Part shown: positions 38,739-47,409 of the stretch, in pieces
Numbering within the stretch: the stretch's first letter is position 1
How the letters are laid out: the number at the start of each line of letters is the position of its first letter
NCBI GenBank assembly: GCA_005503165.1
Contig: SCNT01000032.1
Coordinates: 1-54,705, forward strand
Direction of reading: 5' to 3'
Source of the DNA: Sphingomonadaceae bacterium 3R27E2-A
GTDB lineage: Bacteria; Pseudomonadota; Alphaproteobacteria; Sphingomonadales; Sphingomonadaceae
DNA length: 54,705 nucleotides
Translations under genes and position numbers: made by a program
Notes under the pieces: generated by a model
Told to the model about the DNA's origin: nothing
The model's database searches: none
What the model saw: the letters and a program-made list of their open reading frames with translations, nothing else

Positions 38739-41099
38739 ATGCGGGGCCGCGCGCGCTTCCTGCCCGCGCTGCTCGCCGCGGCGCTCGCGCTGAGCGGCAC
38801 GGCCGAGGCGCAGCGCGTCATCGTCAACCCCTCGTTCGAATCGAACGACCCGCAGGGGCCGGGCGCCGCCAATTACGAGATCTATGCCAACGGATCGGTG
38901 TCGGGCTGGGATTCGGCGTCGGGCGAGATCGAATTGTGGGACAGCAATTTCAACGGCGTCCCCGCCTATGCCGGGTCGGTCTTTGCCGAAATGAACGCCA
39001 ATGTCCCCGGCGCCTTTTACCAGAATATCTGCATGGTGAACGGCGAGTCGATCGGCTGGACCTTCGCGCACCGCGCCCGCACCGGCGGCCCCGCGACCCA
39101 GACCGCGCGCTTCCAGATCGCGAACGGTTCGGGAAACCTGATCCAGAATCTCGCGACGCAGGCCTCGACCACCGCGAACCAGGTGTGGAACGTCAACACC
39201 GGCAGTGCGACCTATACCGGCGCCTCGGGCGTGCAGCGCGTCCAGTTCATCACCACCGACGCGGGCAGCTACGGCAATTTCCTCGACGACATCCGCATCA
39301 CCCTCAACCCCTTTATCGAGCTGTCGGCGGCGACCGGCTCGGGGGTCGAATCGATCGCCTCGGCCAACATCCCGGCGCTTCGCGTCAGCGGCACCCTGTT
39401 CAGCGCGCGCACGGTCAATGTCAGCGTCACGGGCGGCAGTGCGACGCGCGGCGCCGATTATACGACGCCGAACGGCGCCGCCAGCTTCACCGTCACCATC
39501 CCCGCCGGCACCTACCAGAACACGACCATCCCGCTCGGCATCGCGGTGATCGACGACACCGCGACCGAAAGCAGCGAGACGATCCAGATCGCGCTGTCGA
39601 CAGGCACCGGCTATACCGTGTCGAGCACGTCGAGCTGCGGCGGCGCCCCCATCACCGCCGCCACTTATACCATCACCGACAATGACTCGCCGGTGGTGCT
39701 GACCAAGGCGTGGACGAACGGCATCGCGGGCAACGCCGTCAGCCTCGCGATCAGCGGCGGGCTCGTCCCGACCGCGGGCAGTTCGACCGTGGGCGGCACG
39801 ACGACCAACGCCACCGCGGTGGCGGTCGCCGGATCGACGCTGACATTGACCGAGGCCTTCACGACAGGCGCGGCGGCCAATTACACCAGCAGCCTCGAAT
39901 GCCGCCGCAACAGCGACAATGCGGTGGTCGCGACGTCGGGCAGCGGGCTCAGCCGCACCGTCACCATGCCGTCGGGAACATCGCTCACCTGCACCTGGAC
40001 CAACGCGCGCAAGTCGGCGACGCTCGTGGTGCGCAAGACCTGGGTCAATGCGCTCGCCTCCAATGCGGTAACAGTCGCGACGACGGGCCTCGTCAACAAC
40101 GCCAGCCTCGCCTCGGTCGCGAACAGCGCGAACGAGACCGACACCAACGCGGCGGTCACCGTCTATGCCGCCGAGACCGCGACGCTCGGCGAGACTTTCA
40201 CCTCGGGGAGCGGCAGCAATTATACGCAGGCGCTCGCCTGCACCGGCAACGCCACCGCGCTCGCCGGCAGCGTGCTGACGGTCAACCCCGCCGACACCGC
40301 GATCGTCTGCACTTTCACCAACAGCCGCATCGTCCAGCAGCTCCGCCTCGCCAAGGCGTGGAGCGGCGCCACGACCGGCCATACCGCGAGCGCGACGACC
40401 ACCGGCGGCACCGCCAACCCGACCTTCAGCTCGACCGCACCGACCGCGACCACCGGCAGCTATGTCAATGTCCGCGCGGGCGACGTCGTGACCCTGCCTG
40501 CCGAAACCTGGGGCGGCGGCGCGGTCGCGGCGCTCTACAATGCCAGCGTCGAATGCGCCGGCGGCAGCCCCCTCGCAAGCGGCGCGACCGGGCGCACGCT
40601 GACGATCCAGGGCAGCACGACCGCGACGACCTGCACCTACACCAACGCCTATGTCCTGCCGCTGACGATCGCCAAAAGTTCCGCCGCCTACAGCGATCCG
40701 CAGAACGGCACGACCAACCCAAAGCTGATCCCCGGCGCCTTCGCGACCTACAGCCTGACCGTCACCGCCCCCGCGGGCACGCAGGCGACGGGCAACAGCG
40801 TCATCGTCACCGATGCCTTGCCCGCGAACCTCGCGCTGTTCGTCGGCACCTATGCCCCCGGCCCCGGCCCCCTCGCCTTCGCGGCGGGATCGAGCGGGCT
40901 CACCTACGGCTTTACCAGCCTCGCCAGCACGAGCGACGACCTCGCCTTCTCGAACAACAATGGCGCCAGCTTCACCTATACCCCGGTCGCCAACGCCGAT
41001 GGGGTCGACCCCAATGTCACGCATATCCGCATCAATCCCAAGGGCAGCATGGCGCCCGGATCGAGCTTCACGATCAACCTCCGCGCGATGGTCGAATAG
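38739..41099 (+). CDS. Secreted multi-domain beta-sandwich surface protein
   Basis: A 786-aa exported protein. Signal peptide 1-24 (SGTAEAQ). Residues about 26-185 (NPSFESNDPQGPGAANYEIYANGSVSGWDSASGEIELWDS) look like a carbohydrate-binding jelly roll. A Calx-beta-like domain follows (about 190-310, RGADYTTPNGAASFTVTIPAG, ESSETIQIALS). Then come three prealbumin-type repeats with the pattern L-x-K-x-W ... C-T-(W/F/Y)-T-N (about 315-645). It ends in a DUF11-like domain (LTIAKSSAAYSDPQNGTTNPKLIPGAFATYSLTVTA) close in sequence to the last domain of the preceding protein. It is 1 nt downstream of that gene and probably coupled. A cell-surface adhesin or matrix protein is inferred. Confidence 0.8.
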   Translation: MRGRARFLPALLAAALALSGTAEAQRVIVNPSFESNDPQGPGAANYEIYANGSVSGWDSASGEIELWDSNFNGVPAYAGSVFAEMNANVPGAFYQNICMVNGESIGWTFAHRARTGGPATQTARFQIANGSGNLIQNLATQASTTANQVWNVNTGSATYTGASGVQRVQFITTDAGSYGNFLDDIRITLNPFIELSAATGSGVESIASANIPALRVSGTLFSARTVNVSVTGGSATRGADYTTPNGAASFTVTIPAGTYQNTTIPLGIAVIDDTATESSETIQIALSTGTGYTVSSTSSCGGAPITAATYTITDNDSPVVLTKAWTNGIAGNAVSLAISGGLVPTAGSSTVGGTTTNATAVAVAGSTLTLTEAFTTGAAANYTSSLECRRNSDNAVVATSGSGLSRTVTMPSGTSLTCTWTNARKSATLVVRKTWVNALASNAVTVATTGLVNNASLASVANSANETDTNAAVTVYAAETATLGETFTSGSGSNYTQALACTGNATALAGSVLTVNPADTAIVCTFTNSRIVQQLRLAKAWSGATTGHTASATTTGGTANPTFSSTAPTATTGSYVNVRAGDVVTLPAETWGGGAVAALYNASVECAGGSPLASGATGRTLTIQGSTTATTCTYTNAYVLPLTIAKSSAAYSDPQNGTTNPKLIPGAFATYSLTVTAPAGTQATGNSVIVTDALPANLALFVGTYAPGPGPLAFAAGSSGLTYGFTSLASTSDDLAFSNNNGASFTYTPVANADGVDPNVTHIRINPKGSMAPGSSFTINLRAMVE

Positions 41100-41150
41100 A
41101 GTCGAACAGCGCCAATTGCATTCTATACCGGATAGTCTAGATGGCGCGCT

Positions 41151-42524
41151 ATGAGCACGCGCACCGCCTCGGACAGCAACGATCCCATCGTCGAAAGCCG
41201 CGACCAGCTCGCGGCCCCCATGATCAAGGGCGAGAAGCCCAGGGAGCGCTGGCGCATCGGCACCGAGCACGAGAAATTCGTCTATCGCACCGCCGACCAC
41301 CGCGCGCCGAGCTACGACGAACCCGGCGGCATCCACGACCTGCTGATGGCGCTCACCCGCTTCGGCTGGGAACCGGTGATCGAGGGCGGCAAGGTCATTG
41401 CGCTCGCGGGCAGCGACGGCACCGTCAGCCTCGAACCCGCAGGCCAGCTGGAACTATCGGGCGCGCCGCTCGAAAATCTCCACCAGACCTGCGCCGAAAC
41501 CGGCCGCCACCTGAAGCAGGTGAAAGAGGTCGGCGCGGAACTCGGGCTCGGTTTCCTGGGGGTCGGCATGTGGCCCGACAAGACGCGGAGCCAGCTGCCG
41601 ATCATGCCCAAGGGGCGCTACAAGATCATGCTCGAGCATATGCCGCGCGTCGGCAGCATGGGGCTCGACATGATGCTGCGCACCTGCACCATCCAGACCA
41701 ACCTCGACTATTCGTCCGAGGCCGACATGGTGCAGAAGTTCCGCGTTTCGCTCGCGCTCCAGCCGCTCGCGACCGCGCTCTTCGCTTCGTCGCCCTTCAC
41801 CGAGGGCAAGCCCAACGGCTTTATGTCGTACCGCAGCCATATCTGGACCGACACCGACCCCGCGCGCACCGGCATGCTGCCCTTCGTGTTCGAGCAGGGT
41901 TTCGGCTATGAGCGCTATGTCGATTATATGCTCGACGTGCCGATGTATTTCGTCTTCCGCGACGGCAAATATATCGACGCCGCGGGGCAGAGCTTCCGCG
42001 ATTTCCTGAAGGGCGAGCTTCCCGCGCTTCCCGGCGAACTGCCGCGCCTTTCGGATTGGACCGACCATCTGTCGACCGCCTTTCCCGAAGTGCGGCTGAA
42101 AAGCTTCCTCGAAATGCGCGGCGCCGACGGCGGCCCGTGGAACCGCATCTGCGCGCTCCCGGCGCTCTGGGTCGGGCTGCTCTACGACCAGGGCGCGCTC
42201 GACGCCGCCTGGGATCTCGTCAAGGGCTGGAGCATCGACGAGCAGCAGGCGCTGCGCGACGCCGTCCCCAGCGAAGGCCTCGACGCCCCCGCCCCCGGAG
42301 GCGGCACCGTGGGTCAGCTCGCGCACCGCGTCCTCGACATCGCCGCGGCGGGGCTTGCCGCGCGCGGCGAGGTCAATTCGATGGGCGACAACGAGGTCGG
42401 CTTCCTCGAACCGCTCCGCCGTATCGCCAAGAGCGGCAAGTCCCCCGCGCACGACCTGCTCGACCGCTACGAAGGGCCGTGGCACCACGACCTCTCGAAA
42501 ATCTACGACGAGCTCAGCTTCTAA
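41151..42524 (+). CDS. gshA: Glutamate-cysteine ligase, plant/alphaproteobacterial type
   Basis: A 457-aa ligase joining Glu and Cys in the first step of glutathione synthesis. Family marks are WRIGTEHEKFVYR (about 34-46), GWEPVIEGGKVIALAGSDGTVSLEPAGQLELSGAP (about 74-108), WPDKTRSQLPIMPKGRYKIMLEHMP, and the C-terminal EVNSMGDNEVGFLEPL region. It is of the class found in plants and alphaproteobacteria. Its stop is 6 nt from the stop of the convergent gamma-glutamyltransferase gene, which breaks glutathione down. Confidence 0.93.
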   Translation: MSTRTASDSNDPIVESRDQLAAPMIKGEKPRERWRIGTEHEKFVYRTADHRAPSYDEPGGIHDLLMALTRFGWEPVIEGGKVIALAGSDGTVSLEPAGQLELSGAPLENLHQTCAETGRHLKQVKEVGAELGLGFLGVGMWPDKTRSQLPIMPKGRYKIMLEHMPRVGSMGLDMMLRTCTIQTNLDYSSEADMVQKFRVSLALQPLATALFASSPFTEGKPNGFMSYRSHIWTDTDPARTGMLPFVFEQGFGYERYVDYMLDVPMYFVFRDGKYIDAAGQSFRDFLKGELPALPGELPRLSDWTDHLSTAFPEVRLKSFLEMRGADGGPWNRICALPALWVGLLYDQGALDAAWDLVKGWSIDEQQALRDAVPSEGLDAPAPGGGTVGQLAHRVLDIAAAGLAARGEVNSMGDNEVGFLEPLRRIAKSGKSPAHDLLDRYEGPWHHDLSKIYDELSF

Positions 42525-42530
42525 CCGCTC

Positions 42531-44381
42531 TCAATAGGCCAGCGCGCAGCCGTCGGCGCGCATTTCGCTCGCGGCGGCATAGACGCGCGTGCCGCCGTCG
42601 ACGCGGTGCTCGACGCACTGGTAGCGGCCGAAGCCGCCGTCGGACTCGCCGATCGTCCAGCCGATGTCGGCGAGCCGCCGGCGCGTCGCGTCGGGGACCC
42701 CGCTTTCGAGCCGCAGCACCCCATCGGGACCGAGGCCGGGCGAGTCCTCGCCCATCGTCTCCGACGACCCTTCATGATGCCAGCGCGGCGAATCGCCCGC
42801 CGCCTGGATTTCCAGCCCGTAATCGAGGCGATTGATCATGATTTGCGCCTGCCCCTGCGGCTGCATGTCGCCCCCCATCACGCCGAAGCTCATCCACGGC
42901 ACGTCGCCGCGCGCCGCGAAGCCCGGGATGATCGTCTGGAACGGCCGCTTGCCGGGCGCATAGATGTTGGGATGCCCGTCAGCCAGGCTGAACAGCTGCC
43001 CGCGATCCTGGAACATGAAGCCCAGCCCGTCGGCGACCAGCCCCGACCCCATGCCGCGGAAGTTCGACTGGATCATCGACACCATCATCCCGTCCTTGTC
43101 GGCACAGCTGAAATAGGTGGTGTCGCCGCGGCTCGGCGCCTGCCCCGGATGGACCGGCGAAAGCAGGCGGTCGGGGCGGATCAGCTTTGCGCGCTCGGCG
43201 GCATAATCCTTCGAGATCAGCCACTCGACCGGCACCTTGGCGAAATGCGGATCGGCATAATAGCGCGCGCGATCCTCATAGGCGAGGCGCTTCGCCTCGG
43301 CCTGCAGATGGATCGACAGCGCCGACTGGAACCCCGCGCCCTTCAGGTCGAAATGTTCGAGGATGTTCAGCATCTGCAAGGTCGCGATGCCCTGCGTGTT
43401 CGCGCCGAGCGCATAGACGTCGGCGCCGCGATAGCCGGTCTTGTGCGGCTCGATCCATTCGGACCTGTGCGCCTTGAGATCCTCGTAGCGCAGCCAGCCG
43501 CCGATCCGCTTGAAATAGGCGTCGATCGTGCGCGCAATCTCGCCCACGTAAAAGGCGTCGCGCCCGCCCTCGGCGATCAGGCGAAAGGTGCGCGCGAGGT
43601 CGGGATTGCGGAAGACCTGTCCCGCCGCGGGGCCCTTGCCATCGTTCAGGCCATAGGTCCGCAGCGCATTGTCGATCTCCTCGATCCCGCGCCCCGGCTG
43701 GCGGAATCCCGCGAGACTGCGGCGGATATAATAAGCGATCATGTCGGGGACCGGCGCCCCCGCCTCGGCATGCGCGATGACGGGTTCGAACAGCGCCTTC
43801 CACGGCAGCTTGCCGTAGCGCTGATGCATCGTCCACCAGCCGTCGACCGCGCCCGGCACCGATACGCTGATCGCGCCATAGGCGGGCAAGGTGCCGCCCT
43901 TGGCCCGGCTGCGCACCGTCGCGAGGTCGAGCCCGCGCGGGCTCTTGCCCGATCCCGCGAGGCCCGCGAGCTTCTTCGCCTTCGGGTCCCAGATCATCGC
44001 ATAAACGTCGCCGCCGATGCCGTTGGCGGTCGGCTCGAGCAGGCCGAGGCATGCATTGATCGCAATGGCCGCGTCGACGGCGGACCCGCCGCGCTTGAGC
44101 ATCTCGATCCCCGCCAGCGTCGCCAGCGGATGCGCGGTTCCCGCCGCGCCGTTCAGCCCATAGACCGCGGTGCGCGAGGCGAAGCTCGCGCCGACCGGAC
44201 GGTCGCCGCCGCCGACGTCGGGTCGCGCGAACCGGTCTTCGCCGGCATCCCAGCCGGACGGCATCGCGCTCGCGGGGTCGACCGCGACCTTCGGCCGGGC
44301 GGTCTGGGCGGCGAGCGCCGACGGCAGGAGCGCAGCGGCCGGTACGGCGGCCAGCAAGGTACGGCGATGCATCGATGTCAT
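42531..44381 (-). CDS. ggt: Gamma-glutamyltransferase, exported
   Basis: A 616-aa Ntn hydrolase that cuts itself into two subunits. The cleavage and nucleophile Thr is Thr421 in GDTTYFSCADKDGMMVSM. The substrate-binding GGDMQPQGQAQ motif is present, as is the N-terminal ASRTAVYGLNGAAGTAHPLATLAGIEMLKRGGSAVDAAIAINACLGL. The start MTSMHRRTLLAAVPAAALLPSALAAQ is a signal peptide with HRR, so Sec or Tat export to the periplasm. It hydrolyses or transfers the gamma-glutamyl group of glutathione or related compounds. Tail to tail with gshA. Confidence 0.92.
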   Translation of the reverse strand: MTSMHRRTLLAAVPAAALLPSALAAQTARPKVAVDPASAMPSGWDAGEDRFARPDVGGGDRPVGASFASRTAVYGLNGAAGTAHPLATLAGIEMLKRGGSAVDAAIAINACLGLLEPTANGIGGDVYAMIWDPKAKKLAGLAGSGKSPRGLDLATVRSRAKGGTLPAYGAISVSVPGAVDGWWTMHQRYGKLPWKALFEPVIAHAEAGAPVPDMIAYYIRRSLAGFRQPGRGIEEIDNALRTYGLNDGKGPAAGQVFRNPDLARTFRLIAEGGRDAFYVGEIARTIDAYFKRIGGWLRYEDLKAHRSEWIEPHKTGYRGADVYALGANTQGIATLQMLNILEHFDLKGAGFQSALSIHLQAEAKRLAYEDRARYYADPHFAKVPVEWLISKDYAAERAKLIRPDRLLSPVHPGQAPSRGDTTYFSCADKDGMMVSMIQSNFRGMGSGLVADGLGFMFQDRGQLFSLADGHPNIYAPGKRPFQTIIPGFAARGDVPWMSFGVMGGDMQPQGQAQIMINRLDYGLEIQAAGDSPRWHHEGSSETMGEDSPGLGPDGVLRLESGVPDATRRRLADIGWTIGESDGGFGRYQCVEHRVDGGTRVYAAASEMRADGCALAY

Positions 44382-44501
44382 CCCTCAAAATGCCGGTTCT
44401 GCGGCAAGCTTCGGCGGTGCGCAACCACGATGCGTCGCCAGCGCGCTTTGCGGCGCCCGATTTTCTTGATATTATCGGTACCTAGCCTGAAAGGGGAGCC
44501 C

Positions 44502-44822
44502 ATGACGCCGTTTCTTAAAGCCAGCCTTTTCGCGATCGCCCTGCTCCCCGCCGCCGCCGCCGCGCAGACGGTCAATTCGGCGGCCGATATCGGCGGCACC
44601 TTCACGGCCAACTATTATATCGCCGCGGGCCTTACGATCCCCGACCGCGCCGCGCAGCGGAAGCAGATATTGAAGCGTCTCGACGAAGTCTGCGCCAGCA
44701 AGCTGCGCGCCGACCAGCGCCGCTGCGACCGCGCGTGGCGCATCATCGCCGATGGCTATGCCGAGCTCCAGGCACGCCGCGCGGCGCAGGCCGCCGCGAG
44801 CGAAGGCGTCGCAGCGCCCTGA
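44502..44822 (+). CDS. Small exported protein, unknown function
   Basis: A 106-aa protein with a signal peptide (MTPFLKASLFAIALLPAAAAAQ). The mature part is helical and basic with two Cys (EVCASKLRADQRRCDRAW) that could form a disulfide. AGGGGAG lies 7 nt upstream of ATG 44502. It is divergent from the gamma-glutamyltransferase gene. I do not recognise a family. Confidence 0.72.
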   Translation: MTPFLKASLFAIALLPAAAAAQTVNSAADIGGTFTANYYIAAGLTIPDRAAQRKQILKRLDEVCASKLRADQRRCDRAWRIIADGYAELQARRAAQAAASEGVAAP

Positions 44823-44991
44823 CGCGCCCGCCGGCGGGGCCGGCTGTCATAAACTGCAGCAATTCGGCAACAGTGCTGACACGAACGTCAGCGCGATGAA
44901 GTTCGGCGATTGATTGCGCGCGCGCGCGGAGTCAAAGGGCGGCTGGTTCATCCGCTCTCCCATCTCCTCCTCTGATTCAGGAAGCTTGCCC

Positions 44992-47256
44992 ATGCGCCAC
45001 TTTCCTTCCGCTACCGCTATAGCTCTCGTTCTCGCCGCCACCGGCTTCGCCGCCCCCGCCTTTGCGCAGGATAGCGCGCCCGTCGCCGAGGATGACAGCG
45101 GTCTCGGCGACATCATCGTCACCGCGCAGCGCCGCGAGGAAAGCCTGCAGGACGTCCCCGTCGCGGTTTCGGTCCTCTCGGGCGACACGCTCGGCGCGAT
45201 CACCTCGACCGGGTCGGACATCCGCGCGCTCGCCGGCCGCGTGCCCAGCCTCAATATCGAGAGCTCCTACGGCCGCTCCTTCCCGCGCTTCTATATCCGC
45301 GGGCTCGGCAACACCGACTTCGACCTCAACGCCTCGCAGCCGGTCAGCCTCGTCTATGACGATGTCGTGCTCGAAAACCCGATCCTCAAGGGCTTCCCGA
45401 TCTTCGACCTCGACCGCGTCGAGGTGCTGCGCGGGCCGCAGGGCACGCTGTTCGGCCGCAACACCCCCGCGGGCATCGTCAAGTTCGACACCGTCAAGCC
45501 CGGCGCGACCGGCGGCTATGCCAAGGTCAGCTACGGCCGCTACGGCACGTCGCAAGTCGAGGTCGCGGCGGGCGCCGCCGACGACAATGGCTTCTCGGTC
45601 CGTCTGTCGACTTTGTTCCAGCACCGCAATGACTGGGTCGACAATGTCGCGACCCCCAGGAAGAAGGACCTCGGCGGCTATGACGACATCGCCGCGCGGC
45701 TCCAGCTGCAATATGAAAGCGGCCCCTTCACCGCGCGCGCGGTCGGCCAGGTGCGCGTCTACGACGGCTCGGCGATCATCTTCCGCGCCAACACCCAGCT
45801 TCCGGGCAGCAACGACCTCGTCGGCCTCGGCGGCGCGGGCGCCGAGTTCGAGCGCGACAAGGTCTATCAGGACGGCATCAACTTCCAGAAGCTCAACACC
45901 TATAACGCCGGGCTGAACCTCGAATATGATTTCGGGCCGGTGACGCTCTATTCGATCACCTCCTACTGGAACGGCAATTTCAGGAGCCGCGGCGACATCG
46001 ACGGCGGCTTCGGCGCGGTGTTCCTGCCGGTGTCGGGGCCCGGCCTGATCCCCTTCCAGGCGCAGAGCCAGGACAATGTCCCCAGCCTCGACCAGTTCAC
46101 GCAGGAAATCCGTATCGCGTCGAACAATCAGGCCGGCCTCGGCTACCAGTTCGGCGTCTTCTATTTCGACGAAGGCCTCGACATCACCAGCTTCGAATTC
46201 GGCGGCCCGGCCGACGCCACGCCGTCGGCGATCGCGGTGCAGCGCCAGGACAGCGAAGCCTGGGGCATCTTCGGCTCGGTCAACTACGCCTTCGACAACG
46301 GCCTGAAGCTGCAGGCCGGCGCGCGCTACAACCACGACACGCGCGATTTCGTCGCCGCGCGCCCGGTCGAGACGCGCCCGCCCTTCGTCGTCAGCCCGAA
46401 CACCCCGGTCCCGCCGCAGGCCGCCACCGTCAAGGGCAAGCTGCTCACCTGGGACGCCAGCGCGACCTATGAGGCGTCGGACGCGGTGACGATCTATGCC
46501 CGCGTCGCGCGCGGGTATCGCGCGCCGTCGGTGCAGGGCCGCCTGACCTTCTCGCGCGTGATCTCGACCGCCGACCAGGAAGAGACGATGTCGTACGAGG
46601 CGGGGATCAAGACCGCCTTCCTGAACGACAAGATCCGCTTCAACCTGACCGGCTATTATTTCGACACCAAGGATCTGCAGCTGACCGCGGTCGGCGGCAC
46701 CGCCAACGTCGCGAGCCTGCTCAACGTCGATGCCAAGGGCCACGGCGTCGAGGCCGAGTTGCAGGCGGCGCCCGCCCCGGGCCTGACCTTCTCGGTCGGC
46801 GGCGCGTGGAACGTCGCCGAAATCGACGACGCCAATGCCTTCGTCGCGGGCTGCGGCTCGGCGACGCCGTGCACCGTGCTCGACCCGCAGCGCCCGGGCA
46901 GCCCCGGCATCTTCTCGATCGACGGCAACCAGCTGCCGCAGTCGCCGAAGTGGACGGTGAACTGGACCGCGGGTTACGAGATCCCCGTCGGCGACGGCGC
47001 GGTCTATGCCTTCACCGACTGGTATTACCGCTCGAAGGTGCAGTTCTTCCTCTATCGCTCGGTCGAATTCTCGGACGACAAGCTGCTCGAGGGCGGGCTG
47101 CGCGTCGGCTACAAGACCGATCGCTTCGACGTCGCGGCCTTCGTGCGCAACATCACCGGCGACAAGTCGGCGACCGGCGGCATCGATTTCAACAACCTCA
47201 CCAGCTACGTCAACGAACCCCGCATCTGGGGCGCCGAGGCGAGCGTGAAGTTCTAA
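44992..47256 (+). CDS. TonB-dependent outer-membrane receptor
   Basis: A 754-aa receptor: signal peptide about 1-24 (FAAPAFAQ), TonB-box region LGDIIVTAQRREESLQDVPVAVSVLSGDTL, plug (VEVLRGPQGTLFGRNTPAGIVKFDT) and barrel ending ...RIWGAEASVKF. ATG 44992 has AGGAAG 8 nt upstream; a longer frame begins at 44914. The 169-nt space before it has no strong operator I can recognise. It is most like the receptors sphingomonads use for plant, sugar or aromatic ligands rather than known siderophore types, but the ligand is unknown. Repeat copy 7 follows. Confidence 0.9.
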   Translation: MRHFPSATAIALVLAATGFAAPAFAQDSAPVAEDDSGLGDIIVTAQRREESLQDVPVAVSVLSGDTLGAITSTGSDIRALAGRVPSLNIESSYGRSFPRFYIRGLGNTDFDLNASQPVSLVYDDVVLENPILKGFPIFDLDRVEVLRGPQGTLFGRNTPAGIVKFDTVKPGATGGYAKVSYGRYGTSQVEVAAGAADDNGFSVRLSTLFQHRNDWVDNVATPRKKDLGGYDDIAARLQLQYESGPFTARAVGQVRVYDGSAIIFRANTQLPGSNDLVGLGGAGAEFERDKVYQDGINFQKLNTYNAGLNLEYDFGPVTLYSITSYWNGNFRSRGDIDGGFGAVFLPVSGPGLIPFQAQSQDNVPSLDQFTQEIRIASNNQAGLGYQFGVFYFDEGLDITSFEFGGPADATPSAIAVQRQDSEAWGIFGSVNYAFDNGLKLQAGARYNHDTRDFVAARPVETRPPFVVSPNTPVPPQAATVKGKLLTWDASATYEASDAVTIYARVARGYRAPSVQGRLTFSRVISTADQEETMSYEAGIKTAFLNDKIRFNLTGYYFDTKDLQLTAVGGTANVASLLNVDAKGHGVEAELQAAPAPGLTFSVGGAWNVAEIDDANAFVAGCGSATPCTVLDPQRPGSPGIFSIDGNQLPQSPKWTVNWTAGYEIPVGDGAVYAFTDWYYRSKVQFFLYRSVEFSDDKLLEGGLRVGYKTDRFDVAAFVRNITGDKSATGGIDFNNLTSYVNEPRIWGAEASVKF

Positions 47257-47264
47257 GCGGCCTA

Positions 47265-47402
47265 ATCCTCCCCACTTGTGGGGAGGTGGCAGCCGCATAG
47301 CGGCTGACGGAGGGGGCTCGCGTCCTCAAGCGGCGTTGCGCAAGGATGCCCGCCCCCTCCACCACCCTTCGGGTGGTCCCCCTCCCCGCAAGCGGGGAGG
47401 AT
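47265..47402. repeat. Intergenic palindromic repeat, copy 7, opposite orientation
   Basis: About 138 bp between the TonB receptor and the convergent ICMT-like gene. The ends (ATCCTCCCC, GGGGAGGAT) match the family, but the order of internal hairpins is reversed relative to the other copies: AGCCGCATAGCGGCTGACGG comes first and ACCACCCTTCGGGTGGTCC last. Confidence 0.82.
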
Positions 47403-47409
47403 CTTTTAC

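Noticed and set aside
38718..41336. An 872-aa open frame antisense to the second surface protein
   Set aside because: Gly/Arg/Asp-rich frame with no recognisable domains, while the plus-strand frame has a signal peptide and clear domain repeats.
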